Notes: a model not told the origin generated them from the sequence alone. A stretch of DNA of 64,000 nt from Davidsoniella eucalypti (GCA_004009845.1 RMBW01000062.1:1-64000); one strand, 5' to 3'. Counted from the first letter of the stretch, positions 11,089 through 23,635 are shown. Made by a program: numbers and translations.

Positions 11089-14000
11089 ATGGTAGTTGGC
11101 AACTGGCGGTCCGGTTTGAGACCATGGCACCGTCATCAGATACAGCAGATACATCAGATGTGCTTCTGCTTATGCTCGCAGCGTCGTCAATATCACCATC
11201 AGAGTAAGCAACATTATGCACAGATTAGTCGTGCGCTAAAGCCAGCGTCAGCAATAACGCCAGTGGCGTCAGTCTCGGCAAACTTCCGAAGGTTGCCAAA
11301 CAATGCTCGGCGGCACTATGCTACGAAATCGAAGTCCAGAGTCAAGTTTACGCTGAGCATGGCCGATCTGCCCCAGGGACGTCTCGATCCCCCACAGTCT
11401 CCAGCCAAGGACACTATTGAGGACGATGATGCTGCCGTAAGGGACGACAATGCAAACAATAGCATGTGCGGGGACGGCACGTCTTACACGACATCTACCA
11501 ATAGTGGCCTCAGCAGTGTCACGAAAGAGAAGAAACTGCGCAAGAAACGCGCTCTCTCTGCCGCGGCACTGCAAAAACAGGCAACCAAACAGGCGCTACA
11601 GGATGACAATGTGCCAGACTATCCGACTGTCATCAAGCAAGCCCATTTCAATATGCAAAAGTTCGCCAACTGCGTTCTACTCACGCGAGTCGGCGGCTTC
11701 TATGAGCTGTACTTGCACCATGCCTCAGAGTTAGGTCCCTTGCTGAACCTCAAAGTTTCCCAGAAAAAGACACAAGTCGGGCCCGTCGCCATGGTAAGTT
11801 TAACAGTGCATATATGTCCCAACTTGGTGATATTTCACCTTGCCCTGATTGTCATGTCATTATTTTTGCCCCTGTGGCCTTTTGGGCATTTTTTGGTTGG
11901 TCGGTCCTGCGCTGGCTTATACCGGCCTGGAACGATATCACTATCTATCGATACACGCCATCCTTCCCTCTTCAGCTACAACCTCGTGTCGATACAGCCA
12001 ACACCTCTTCTCGTCATCTCATCATCTTTCCCATTCCCCGCTCTGTCATGACATATGGAACTAGCCGAGCCTCTTATTGCCACTGTAGCCTGTCCCCATG
12101 GCCATTAGATCAACTGAGACTAACCACTCGCTCTCTCGCGGATCAAATGATTAGGCCGGTTTTCCCTTCTTCCAGCTAGAACGCTATCTCAAAATCTTAG
12201 TCCAGGATCTCGAACGGCATGTAGCCATCGCCGAGGAATTTCCTCTCTCCGATCTTGAGCGGGCCAAGACTTCCATGATGCATGACCGTAGAGTCGCCCG
12301 CATCGTGACCCCGGGAACGCTCATTGATGAGGACTTCATTGACCCGCTCACCAACAATTATGTTTTGGCCATCCATGTTACAGCATCGCCTGCCATTTCC
12401 CCGAAGACTAGGCAAGATCGGCAGCATAAGCCGGCTAGTGCTGCAAATGATGGAAACGACGTTACTACACCTGTCGTTGCTGCTGCCCTGGGAGACAAAC
12501 TCTGCGGCTCATTGGAATCCAATACTAGCACTACTACTGTTATTGCTACTACACATGTCTTGACTACTGACCCAGAAGGTCATAGAAATGCAGATCTTGA
12601 TGCAAAGGCATCTAATCTTGCTGCTGCACCAACGCCTTTGGGACTCGCATGGTTGGATCTCTCAACAGGCCACTTTCGCACGCAGTCGACAGACCTTGCA
12701 TCCCTGTCTTCGATTCTATCTCGTGTCAATCCGAGTGAGATTGTATTAGATCAATCTCTTGCTTTAACACAGCAAATAATACCTAACTTAACACCGGTAT
12801 CCTCCTTGCCGGACGAAACTAACCAAAACACTGCAGAAAATGATGGCACTATTGTGACTCCATCTGTTTCCACCATAGTCAAATCCGCTATCCACTCTAT
12901 CCTCCAAGAAGAACGATATTCCATATCTTATACGAAGTGCGCTAGTCTACAAGATCTAAAATCTTGGGAACACATGTTGGAGTCTGCTATCTCTACGGCC
13001 AGTGCTTCCAAGTTTACTGATCCTGAGATTAATGCTGGAGGTCTCCTGCTTCAATACGTAGACGAAAGGCTACAGGGCACTTCAATGAAACTACAGGTGC
13101 CACAGAGAGAAGGAACTAGCCAAGTCATGGCCATTGACAAAAATAGCCTAAGGTCACTAGAAATCACCAAAACTATGCGTGACTCGGCACTTAAAGGCAG
13201 TCTTCTTCATGCAATCAGGAAGACAGTGACAAATAGCGGATCTCGCTTACTCAGTACATGGCTCAGTAAGGAAATATTACCTAATCACGAAGCAACGTCT
13301 CCAGTAGTACTAACCACTTACAATAGCATCACCTTCAACGGATCTCTTACAGATTGACAACCGCCAAAACTTGGTGTCTTTATTCTTCGAAGATAAAGAG
13401 CTTCGAGACAAACTTGTTATTCTTCTCAAACGCACGCATGATTCCCAACGCACTGTCCAAAAGTTTGCCATGGGTCGTGGAGGAATCAATGACTTTGTAG
13501 AGATTGCCTCCACTATCATCGTCACCGAAGATATTTCCAATCTATTAGCAAAAGGCGTCAAAAGCTCTCCACACTACGAAGCTGTCAATAGGTTATTATC
13601 TCGTCTTTCGCTGCGGGCACCACTCAAATTGGCTCGTCAGATTCATGGTGCCATTGATGAAGCCAAGTTGACAGAACAACAGATTCTTGAAAAATCAGTA
13701 GAAGAAGAAATGATGGCTCTTGCCCAAGAGGTTATGTCGACAGAGACTGGAAACAATGGCGATATAACAGCACCATTGCAGAAATCTACCGCCAAGGCTG
13801 CCACCAAAATAGTTGCAGCCGCCAAGAAAGTCCAAGTTATATCTCTACGCGATGTTTATGGCGAGGACAATGAAATTTGGGCGCTAAAACCCAAAGCTAG
13901 CGCCGCATTAAAACGGCTGCATTCCGAGCTGGATGATCTCAAGGAGCAGAAGGACGCATTAGAAGGTGAGCTTCGAGATCGCTATGCAGCCCAATCCCTC

Positions 14001-15134
14001 ACTTTGAAATGGGTTGCTGGCCTGGGCCATATCTGCCACATCAAAGGCAAAGATTTCAATGCCGCCCGTCTTGTGATGGCATCTATTTCTGCGGAGGACA
14101 CTACCAATGAAGCTCGTATTCTGCGCTCTAGTCGTACCACGCAGTCATTCTATGTGCCAGAATGGACAAGACTAGGTATGAAGGTAGACGCGACTCGCAG
14201 CGGAATCCGTCGTGAAGAGCGCAATATTCTAGCTTCACTGCGCACCAAGATCATCACTAATCTCGTCGAGATCCGTGGCAATGCTCAAGTTCTTGACGAA
14301 CTCGACATTGCTACGTCGTTTGCATCTCTAGCATCAGAGCAAAACTTAGTACGACCAGTGCTAAATACGTCTACGACAACCAGTATTGTTGGAGGACGTC
14401 ATCCCACCGTTGCTGTAGGCTTAATCGACCAAGGCCGTACCTTCACTCGCAACGACTGTTTCTTAGGTGGCAACGAAGATGAGTCGGATCATAGACATGG
14501 TCGCGTGTGGTTCATCACTGGCCCAAACATGGGCGGTAAGAGCACCTTTCTCCGTCAAAATGCTCTCATCACGATCCTCGCGCAGGTAGGCTGCTTTGTA
14601 CCGGCCACTAGAGCCAATCTGGGCATCGTTGACGCCATCTTCAGTCGGGTTGGTTCAGCGGATAACCTTTACTGTGACCAGAGCACGTTCATGGTAGAGA
14701 TGCTAGAAACAGCACATATCTTAAATCGCGCTACGGAACGCTCGTTTGTCATCATGGACGAGATTGGCCGTGGCACAACGCCAGAGGATGGAATGGCTGT
14801 CGCCTATGCAAGTCTAAAGCATCTGGCTACAGTAAATCGATCCCGGACACTATTTGCGACACATTTCCATGGTGTGGCGGATCTAGCAAGAAACGACAAT
14901 CTCGTCCATGATGTCAATGGCGAGTCACGTGCTAAAGACGGCGTTATTGAGATGTATTGTACAGATGTGGATGAAGATGAAGACGGCGGATTTGTTTATA
15001 TCCATAAACTGAGGCAGGGAGTGAATCGACAAAGTCACGCTCTTAAAGTCGCGATGGTGGCAGGGTTACCTCAATTGGCTATTGATACGGCCAGAGATAT
15101 ATTGATCCACAAAGGGATAAACCCTAATATCTAA
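11089..15134 (+). CDS. MSH1: DNA mismatch repair protein MSH1, mitochondrial MutS homologue
   Basis: Three exons: 11089-11793, 12155-13265 and 13327-15134, giving 1207 aa. MSH1 proteins recognise mispairs in mitochondrial DNA and help keep that genome stable. The N-terminus is rich in Arg/Ser/Gln/His without acidic residues, as in a mitochondrial presequence. The mismatch-binding FYE motif is at about 204-206 (GGFYELY). The MutS ATPase has Walker A GPNMGGKST at about 1004-1012, Walker B with DE at 1083-1084 (IMDEIGRGT) and the following ATHFHG motif. Intron 1 (11794-12154, 361 bp, branch CTAAC near 12120) rejoins ...GPVAM to AGFPFFQLERYLKIL. Intron 2 (13266-13326, 61 bp, TACTAAC at 13308) rejoins STWLT to SPSTDLLQIDNRQNLV, which fits the family. 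An alternative acceptor at 13350 is out of frame. It ends tail-to-tail with the P0 gene. Confidence 0.95.
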
Positions 15135-15804
15135 CGTATATATCTAGGATGGGGAACCAATAGATCGTGTAACATAGATGTAAGATAGTCGTGTATATTA
15201 TAGATCTAACAAGCCATACAAAATGTAACATTTTGATATATTTCAGACAATCATCCAACTTAGGAGATCACATATTCACATTAATGAGAAAGGAACTAAT
15301 TTTAAGTTTTATAAGCTTTTTTCATTTATTTTTAGTCGCTAGACTAGTTGTATTACTGTTCATCTTTTTAACGGGTTTGAGATGTTAGCAAACTACTCTC
15401 AATTTTCTTTGGTTCGGAAAAGAAAATAATGTGAAAGGGTTAAGCTCGAGTCATAGGGTGGTGATGTAAAGAGTCATCAAATGTAATTCAGGGTTAAAAA
15501 GCTCTTGATTTACGTTTTATAATCATACAAGAGCATATAAGGGGAGATGGGAAAAAGAGAGGAAGAACAAGAACTTACCATAATGTCGTCTAGAAGACAA
15601 TGAGCTCTTCAAAAAAAAGAAACCGAGTCCAAATTCCATAGAGTCACCCGTTCAACAATATATCGTCATCAATGCATCCTTTTTCAGAATCCGTGAGTCC
15701 CGACCATAAATCGAATAAGTGGTTTGAAATATTCCATCCAACACCACGATTTTGTAGCAGCTTCAGCAAGCATCGTTAAGCAACGGCGGTGAGTTTTGGC
15801 GCAT
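15135..15804. other. Convergent intergenic spacer MSH1/RPP0
   Basis: About 670 bp between two genes transcribed toward each other. AT-rich, presumably both 3' UTRs and polyadenylation regions; nothing else seen. Confidence 0.5.
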
Positions 15805-16810
15805 TTAGTCGAAAAGACCGAAGCCCATGTCGTCATCAGAGCCCTCCTCCTCAGACTCAGCCTTCTCCTCGGCCTTGGTCTCAGCGGCAGCCTCGGTGGA
15901 AGCACCGGCGGCAGGGCCAGCGGAAGCGTAAGCGTCGGGGTTGGCAATGCGGTCCTTAAGCTCCTCGATGGCGGACCAGCTGTAGTCGGTGGAAACGGCG
16001 ACAGCCAGAACGTTCTTGTAGGAGTTGATAAGAGAGTGGGTGACGGAAGCCAGAGTGGGGTAAGACAGAGCCAGAGAGATGGTAGCAATGGTGGTGATGG
16101 TGGAGGTCAGAGTCTTCAGCAGCTGCTCCTCGCTAATGTCCAGGACAGAGGCGGGGAAGGTGTTGCCGTTGTCGTAGACCTGCACGACACCCAGACCGTA
16201 GGTGAAGGGAGAGATGTTCAGCATGTTCAGGAGGGTGGCCTCGGAAGGACCGACCTTGTTGTTAGCCTCAATCAGCTTCAGATCAGCGGTAATTTCAATG
16301 GTACCACGGGCAATCTTGGTGGGGACACCCAGAGCCTGGAAGAAAGAGGTCTTGCCGGGCTCCATACCGGTGTTGCCAGCGGGAATCCACACATCGACGG
16401 GAGCGACGGCACCAGCACGAGCAGGGGCAGCAACACGGTTAGACAGAATCTTGTCACGGATCTCCTTCAGGTCGAAGTTGGTGAAGACGAAACCGACGTT
16501 ACCCTTGATGAAGGGCAGCAGGCGCTCGTACTCGGGTGAGTCAAGGATGAAGCCACGCAGAGCACGGCGAACCTGTGTAAAGTATGATTGTTAGTGGATT
16601 TGTATATCACTCAAATTCTGGGAAGTCGCTTCTTACCATGGTGTTCTTGCCCATCAGGACGACACCCTCACCGCGCAGAGACTGACGGATCTCGTGCATC
16701 TGCTGAGACGAGACATTGTCAACGGAGACGATGAAGATAGAGCTGTACTCCTCGAGCAAGCCCTTGAGCTTGTCGAAGTAGCCGGCCTTGTTAGAAGTCT
16801 TGCCCCCCAT
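15805..16810 (-). CDS. RPP0: 60S acidic ribosomal protein P0 (uL10)
   Basis: Two exons, 16810-16637 and 16572-15805, separated by a 64-bp intron (16573-16636, donor GTAAG, branch CTAAC), encode 313 aa, the usual length for P0. P0 binds 28S rRNA at the GTPase centre and anchors the P1/P2 stalk proteins. The N-terminus (MGGKTSNKAGYFDKLKGLLE) and the rRNA-binding part with GKNTMVRRALRGF across the splice junction are typical. The C-terminus has an Ala-rich hinge followed by an acidic tail ending SDDDMGFGLFD, the conserved stalk motif. It is divergent from TRM82 across 458 bp. The shared promoter contains TTAGGGCT at 17078-17085, like the telomere-repeat-type boxes known at ribosomal protein genes of several fungi; its use here is inferred. 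Confidence 0.97.
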
Positions 16811-17268
16811 TTCTTCTTAATTTATAAACCTGAAGGTAGGATGTTTAAGGGCAAAGAAAAAGTAGAAAGAAAGTGAATTGAAAGTTGGTGATAGTTTTGT
16901 CAAGAGAGAGAATTTCCTTCTCCCGCTATGCTGATATTATTTTTTACCCAACTCTACTTTCAGACATGCAGTTTCTACTGCGGGACCCCAGTTTATTTTT
17001 TCCTGTGGGCAAGCAGCTCGGTAGAATACCGGCAAATCATCTCATGAGGTAAAATGTGGGCTGTTGAACCATAAGCATTAGGGCTTTCACAATGCTAATC
17101 CCAAAATGGACAGTATCCATTTTAAATGTCATAAAGAGACGCCTGGAGGGTGGTCATAGCATAAACGTGGGTCCATAGGCAACGTCAAGTTAAGATTTTC
17201 ACAGGGCGATGAAGCCTCAGTGAGATTCAATATAGCCGGCTTGATATCGACCATACAGCCATTTTACC
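16811..17268. promoter_or_regulatory. Shared divergent promoter RPP0/TRM82
   Basis: A 458-bp head-to-head spacer between a ribosomal protein gene and a tRNA-modification gene. It contains TTAGGGCT at 17078-17085 and CT-rich tracts on the RPP0 side. That it acts in both directions is inferred from geometry only. Confidence 0.55.
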
Positions 17269-18967
17269 ATGACCGACCAACAGAAAAAGAAGCTTGCTTA
17301 CAGTTATCTCGGCTCTTTGCATATATCCGAGACCGCCTTTGCTGCGCGCGGCGGTCAGATCGTGTCTTTTCGTGCAAGTGGCGGCCCTCCGCTCTCAACA
17401 TGGACGCACCCAGATCAACTCAAGATTGCCGCCGCAGAGAATGCCGGAGCCAAGCGCAATGCCAATGAGATGGAGGAGGAGGAGGCTGTGCAAGAGCCAG
17501 TCGAGGCGGCCGAGGAGCGCTCGACAAAGCGCCAAAAGACAGAGGAGCCTGAGTTGAAGGAGGCCGAGACGGAGGCGAAGCCGGCACAGGATGGAGAGCT
17601 CGTTGCACCAACTGTTGCGGTGGCCGTAAAAAAAGGCAAGAAGAAGAAGGGGCAGGCCGCTGCCAAGTACGAACAGCCAATCATCACCTTAATAACCGTG
17701 ACGGACGATGATAAACACGTGATCGCAGTATCTGGCCACGACAAGACTCTCTGGGTGTTTGAACACGACAGTCTAGGCACGCTTGTAGAAATTAGCAGAC
17801 GGTAAGTAAACGAACCTAGTAAGATCTGCGAATTTCAACTAACCATTCTTTTTCTTGCCATATTGTAGAGTTATGCCTAAGCGTCCCAGTGGTATCTCTC
17901 TAGCTCAGCGTCAACGCACTATTATCTGCGCCGACAAGTTCGGCGACGTCTACGCACTACCGCTCATCCCCAGCGAGTCGGTAGCCAATGGACCAACCAT
18001 GACGCTCGCCGTAAAGCACAAGCGCGAGACGCCCGCAGCAACCGAGCAGACCGTCCACTCCGTGGGCAACTTACGTGCCCTAGAAGCGCAAAAGCGCCAC
18101 ATTGCCGAGCGGCAGAAGCAGTTAGAAGAGGAGCGTCGTGCTGCCGATGCGCCGGATGCCCCAATCTTTGAGCATACCTTGGTGCTGGGTCATGTATCGA
18201 TGTTGACGGATGTTTTGGTGGCTAAAGCCGGTGGGCGCGAATATATCATCACAGCTGATCGTGATGAGCATATCCGTGTGTCTCGTGCACCGCCACATGC
18301 ATATGTTATCGAGGGCTTTTGTCTGGGTCATAAGGAGTTTGTTAGCGCCCTTGCTATAGATCGAAACAGACCAGAAATCTTGGTTTCTGGTGGTGGTGAT
18401 TCAGAACTCTTTGTCTGGGATTGGGAGCATGGTTCCCTGCTATGCCGTACGGACATCTTGGGTCCCATGAAGGAAAATGTTGATCTCAGCAAGTTTGCAG
18501 TCTCGAAGATTGTCGTTACTGAAAGTGAATTCCTTGTCATCTGCGAAGGGTAAGTCTAATTGTCGTCTCAATATTCCTCTTCGATATACACCAGTTACTA
18601 ACTATCACACAGTATCCCAGCAGTGTTCGTATTCACCCTGCACGGCAACGACCTCATAGCTGACTGTCATCTTCCTCTCCCTGGAAACCCTCTTGGCATC
18701 ACTCTTGCCAATGGATACACTCATGCTCTTATTTCTGTCGATGGCGCCGGTATTGTCAGGTTGTCTAAGTCTGAATGTAGGACTCAATGGGAAATCAGCT
18801 GGGAAGATTTTATTGATGCCGAAGTTGAGGCCGAGGCTCCGGATGTCACTGAGGAAGAACAACACAAGCTTCTGTGCACAGTTGGAAGCTTGCGCAAAAA
18901 AGTTATGGACTTCTTGGCTAATCAAGAGGCAGATGACTCTACAGCTGACGCAGTAGTTGAAGCATAA
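17269..18967 (+). CDS. TRM82: tRNA (guanine-N7-)-methyltransferase non-catalytic subunit TRM82
   Basis: Three exons: 17269-17801, 17869-18549 and 18613-18967 (introns of 67 and 63 bp, both with CTAAC or TACTAAC branch sites), giving 522 aa. TRM82 is the WD-repeat scaffold that pairs with the catalytic subunit TRM8 to form m7G46 in tRNAs. Visible WD-like blades include HVIAVSGHDKTLWVFE, YIITADRDEHIRVSR with the nearby FCLGHKEFVSALAI, and ILVSGGGDSELFVWDWEHG. The latter two stretches are characteristic of TRM82/WDR4. A charged Glu/Lys-rich insert (about 65-140, with KKGKKKKG) follows the first blade, as is common in fungal members. Convergent with INO1. Confidence 0.93.
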
Positions 18968-19511
18968 CCAATCACTATAATAGCTCATCAAATCTCTATT
19001 TATATATATCAAAGCATAGATCTACAACCTACACAAGGTAGCAGCCATAATAACTAAAAGCAAGCATTTCCCATCACTTCAAAATGTCTAATGAACAAGA
19101 ATGGAATTGAAATGGCTTCTCATTGGCTAATGTGGAACTTGCCCACTAGTTACTCCATATTCATTACTACAACAATCCAATGGTACATACTGGCACGCAC
19201 TTACATACTACAACATTGGTCACATTCAGGAAAATATCAGATATGAAGAGCAAAACAGTTAAGGTGGTCAATTACTGATCCAAAGAAAAACATAATCAGA
19301 GAAAAAGGGATCAGCAGCTAGTTCTAACAGCTAATCACGAAAGAAAAGATAGATAGTATCAAACACGGCTCATTATGTTGAATAGCGAGACCGCGTGAGG
19401 GTTTTATTGGCCAGCATCCGCCTAGAATATCGCGTTGTGCTTCAGACAGACAAGTCCCCTGTTCCTCACAGACAGAAGACCGTTCTTAGGCTGGCTTAAC
19501 AACGACAATAT
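18968..19511. other. Convergent intergenic spacer TRM82/INO1
   Basis: About 540 bp, AT-rich, between two convergent genes. Presumed 3' UTRs; nothing else seen. Confidence 0.5.
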
Positions 19512-21197
19512 CTAGAACAGCTTGTGCTCCAGGGTCATCTCCGACTCGGGCTCCAGACCAACACAGGCACGGAAAATGTTGATCAGGGCTGAGCGCTGCT
19601 TAGCCAGGGCATTAACGACAGGAGTTCCGGGTGGGGTCAGAGGCGCCTTGAGCATGTAGCTAAGCACGCTAAGCACAGAGTGGAAGTGCTTGAAGCCGGC
19701 AGAATCGCCAACAGTCTTCCACTGAATACGAGTCATCATCTCAGCAACAAGAACCAGGTCAATGATCAGCGGTGAAGCCAGAAGCGAGTCCTCGCACACG
19801 TTGAACAGGGAGATTGTCTGGTGACCGCCCATGAAGATCTCGGCGTAGTACTCATCTAGGGCACGCTTGTTATCACCGACAGCAGGCATGTACTTGATGA
19901 CCACGGTGTGATCCGGGTGCTCGCCAGGCTTGTACAGCACGCTGTTAGCCTCGACCATGTCGTCAACAACGTTAGACTTGCTAATCTCCTTGCTGCGGAA
20001 TTGCTTCTGCGAGCTGAGGTTCTTGCCATCGTTGTTGCCCAGGTGGTTGTACGAAGCAATCGAGGTCAGCTTGATACCAGCGCTAATCAGGAAGTCGACC
20101 AGGGCAGACTTCATCTTGGTCTGGCCAGACTTGAAGTCGTCGCCACCGACGAAGCTCTTGTGGCGCTCAGCTAGCTCCATGGCGCCTGGAACGAAAGTGT
20201 TCTGGGGCGAGCCATTGATGAACGGAACCTGCTCCTGAATGCAGGCAACGGCAAAGACAGTCGACGGGGCGACCTCTTCGTGGCCGTCGGCAATAGCCTG
20301 GAGCAGATTGTCGGCAGTGTCGTTCACACCGGGGATGATCTCGGCATAACGTTCAGTGTTGGCAGTCCAAAGGACAACAACCTTGTCGAGATCGTTAGCC
20401 GCCTTGAAGTCACTGTAGCAAAAAAAAAAATAGATTGTTAGCGTCTATTCTATATAACGGTTCTCTTTTGATGTATAGAGCACATACCGGATGTCTTGGC
20501 GGAGCTGTTCAACGTGCTCAGAGCAGGCCTTGGTTCCAACCAGGACGTTGTCAGCACGGTCTTCCTGGTTAGCAGCGATGAAGTCGGGATAGTAGATGCT
20601 AGGCAGAGGCTTCATAGCAGCCATTTCCTTGCGGACCAGCTGCTTCAGCGTCGGCTCCAGAACCTGGGCGCGATCCATGGCATCAGCCAGGTTCATGCCG
20701 CTGATGTCCCAACCACCAAGAACAAAGTCATTGGGGTGGACCATGGGAAGGACGTCATGGAAGGGAATGTTGACGTCCTTGTTGGTTTCAGCGTCAGCAC
20801 CAAGCTTGACGGTCGAGCCCATCATGACGGAGCCATAGTAGTTGGCAGCCTGGTGGCCTTCGCGCGTGTCCCATTCGAGACCACGCTTGTTGGCCAGGAT
20901 GCCGGCGGTAACAGTCGTGCCGTTGTTGCCGCCCCAGCCGACCAGCATAACACCAAGCTTGGGGATCTTGCGGTCGACCTTGAAGTCGTACACAGTCTCG
21001 CTGGGCTTGGCAATATACTTGCCGGACGTGGCATCCTTGCTCACCAAGGTGGTGCGGTAAGTGTACTTGGAGCGGATTTCATTGTCGGTGTACACGACGT
21101 TGGGAGAGATGACCTCGAAAAGGTCTTTGTGAGAAGAGGGGGAGGAGTGCAGGGTTCCGTTCGCGGAGCCCGAGCCGATCTCAGCAGTAGGAGCCAT
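19512..21197 (-). CDS. INO1: Inositol-3-phosphate synthase (myo-inositol-1-phosphate synthase)
   Basis: Two exons, 21197-20488 and 20412-19512 with a 75-bp intron (20413-20487, donor GTATGT), encode 536 aa, close to the usual fungal length. The enzyme converts D-glucose 6-phosphate to 1D-myo-inositol 3-phosphate using NAD, the first committed step of inositol synthesis in the cytosol. Visible signatures are the NAD-binding GWGGNNGTT loop (about 87-95), the GGWDISGMNLADAM region, VLWTANTERY right after the splice junction, and the C-terminal catalytic part with SYNHLGNNDGKNL and KSNVVDDMV. A likely 5' UTR intron is described separately. Upstream lie about 12.5 kb without a supported gene. Confidence 0.97.
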
Positions 21198-21360
21198 TGT
21201 GAGGAGATGGTCGTACGACGAGGTGGACGGGAGGCGGGGGATAGAGAAGGAGTGGTGGAGAGGGGAGAATGGTAAGTCTGGGTTCCCTTATCTGAAGAAG
21301 GGAGAGTCCGCTGCCCCGGCAGGTGAAGAGCAACGGGCTCCTGCGAACGGGTGGTGCACC

Positions 21361-21428
21361 CTGGAGAGAATAGTCAGTACGGCAGTCACGATAGTTGCCA
21401 TGGCGGCTTAGTTCCGGGAGTAGCTTAC
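21361..21428 (-). other. Putative 5' UTR intron of INO1
   Basis: On the minus strand a GTAAGC donor (21423-21428), a TACTGAC branch-like site and a CTCTCCAG acceptor ending at 21361 define a well-formed 68-bp intron 163 bp upstream of the INO1 ATG. It contains an ATG on the INO1 strand, so retention would add an upstream start codon. Transcript data would be decisive. Confidence 0.5.
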
Positions 21429-22579
21429 GAGTTAAGGAGGTTGGAGAACGTGGTTGCGGCAGGGTGATCGAGGTCAACAATCCTCGATCGGTTCAGCCGA
21501 GTAGTTATAGAAGAGGAGGGGGAAAGGTTGAGAACGCTCGAAAGCAAGTGTCTGCAACCAGAAGAGAATAGATGGAAAATAAGGTTGGGATATGCCGAAG
21601 CAAAGAAAAAGCTAGATTTGGAGGTGGCGAGGGTTGGTGCTGTTGGATGTGGTGGTGGAGGGAAAGAGAAAGAGAACGGAAGCATCCAGTAGCGGTCTCG
21701 TCTTCTTTATATACGGCGTCAGTGACGGGCTTTATGGCTCTACACTAGTTGTACATACGACTTGGCACTAAATAAGACCAACAATCCAACCCCCTGTGTA
21801 ATATGCTATGTTGTGCTAACCATGCGTATGCTTTCCTAAGACGGGCGTATTGCTGACTTGGTCAAATAGACTTGCAGACTCGCTCAATCTCGCACTTACA
21901 CAGCAAACGCGGGGATTTCTGTTGGTTTAGCTTCCTCTAGTTATCTCTGCTGATTCTACTAGCCGATCTAAGCCCGTCTATAGCTTGAAATGGTCTTGAA
22001 GGAGCCTAAGGAAGCATCAAATAGAGGGGCGGTGAACAGACTTCTGGGGTTCTGGAAACTCGGTTCGGACAGCTCGAGACCCATTTGGGACTTGCTTTAT
22101 AACTGCTCTACGGTCGTTTATTGCAGGTGCCGCCAAAGCCCGTCAGGCAAGATATTGGGCTAATACAATGTATTTGTAGATAGTCTTTACATATAGTGAA
22201 TTCAGAGGCTAATCTTAGGCCCCTGACGGCGCCGCTCTTGAAGCGTTTTTCTCAGCATTGCCGTGTATTTGATTCCGCAAAATCGGACTCATGAGAAGCT
22301 TAGAAGTTGGCCTACTTGAGCTGCTTTTCTGGACCATTGGCATCTAATTCTACGTTATCTCGAGCCAAGGTGCCAAGTTTTGGTGGTCTCTCGGCCTTCT
22401 TGGTCTGCTAGTTTCTGCTTAGTCATCCGCGCAGTCTGGGATAAGTGTCCCGCTCAACCGGCCACAGCAGCTGCCGTGAACGCTTGCACGACATAAGTCC
22501 CAACAGGAAAGAGTATGCAAAGCAAGAGGCAATATCCCACCAGAATTCCATCGAAATCAAAAAGGCTGGTAGCTATACT

Positions 22580-22591
22580 TGACACGTGTCA
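22580..22591. promoter_or_regulatory. Perfect 12-bp palindrome with E-box core
   Basis: TGACACGTGTCA is a perfect inverted repeat around CACGTG, the core bound by basic helix-loop-helix factors. It lies about 1.4 kb upstream of the INO1 ATG. bHLH control of INO1 is established in yeasts, but a functional link here is speculative. Confidence 0.3.
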
Positions 22592-22786
22592 CTTTGGCTC
22601 TTTTTAGTCTTCAATATCTTCTATTTATCTATACTTATTCGTTCCGCTCCCTCCACTACCATCCAATAAGGGGAAAACTCAGCAAATGCAACCCGCCAGT
22701 TTTCTCTACGTCTTCCGCTCATGCTGTGTTTTTCTTGCTGTGTTGACTGACATCTGGAAATCAAAGTCTTTGCCCGATTCCGGTGG

Positions 22787-22817
22787 TCTCTTCTCTTCTC
22801 TTCTCTTCTCTTCTCTT
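22787..22817. repeat. Microsatellite (TTCTC)n
   Basis: About six consecutive TTCTC pentamers. A simple repeat that also sits inside a hydrophobic 89-aa frame I do not accept as a gene. Confidence 0.8.
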
Positions 22818-23635
22818 TTTCTTCTAGCTAATGCCGCCTTTTTCGCCGATCTGTCTTGTCTGCTGGCATCTGCATTATCACATATCTGCAATGTCAAGAA
22901 AGGAGATGTTAGCCTCCGTAGCACTCGGAGGAAAATTTCCTCGGCATTAAATTAGCCCATCATATCAGCGTGTACAACTACAAGCAATGGACATATAACT
23001 AGTACAAATATGTACCTATGTATACATAATTTGCCAGAACCAAGGCTCTCCTTTACTCGAGCTTTGGCCTCACTTTTGACGCTTTTCCCAGGAATTCGGT
23101 AGTCTAGAGTTGGCCCAGTTAGTCTAATCCCAATCGATACCAAAATCGGTTCTAAGCCAGCACTCCGCTTTTTTTTTCATGCTAGCTATGGTGTTTCTAC
23201 TATATATTATCGCCATCACATGCAAGTACACAGTATGATGACACATCTAGCCCTCCTATTTCGCATATCTTCACTAGCGCCTAATCTATGTATTAGTTTA
23301 GCCGTGAAATAGCATTTTTGTCTTCGTCAATGCATAGCTCTCAACTTCTCCTTTGCATTGCAGCCGAGTTTTTGATGTGTTGGCGAGCAGATTGCTAGCC
23401 AATTATTACAATGATCTTCGTGTCGGTCTATCCTGCTCTGTTGAGCTCCGTTGAATATTGTCAACAGTGCAATCAATTATCTTTTGTTGTCGTGGCTTAC
23501 TCCGACATATCTCGATATATCCTGACCGCTTTGTTTTTGGCGTTATCTAAAGCTTCTTATGACGAAAAAGCTTTAGGGTTACGACCGAGCTGAGTTCAGT
23601 TGTTTAAGGTTAGGGTCTGTATTGAGCTATCGTTT

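Noticed and set aside
13327..13356. In-frame stop in MSH1 suggesting a pseudogene
   Set aside because: Resolved by a 61-bp GT-AG intron (13266-13326) with a TACTAAC branch site that restores the conserved reading frame.
15796..16539. 247-aa plus-strand open frame over the P0 gene
   Set aside because: Antisense shadow of RPP0; Gly/Val-rich composition is the mirror of the P0 codons.
20496..21275. 259-aa plus-strand open frame over INO1
   Set aside because: Antisense to INO1, whose NAD-binding and catalytic motifs are unambiguous.
22686..22955. 89-aa plus-strand ORF with hydrophobic stretches
   Set aside because: Contains the TTCTC microsatellite, no homologous motif and no supporting context.
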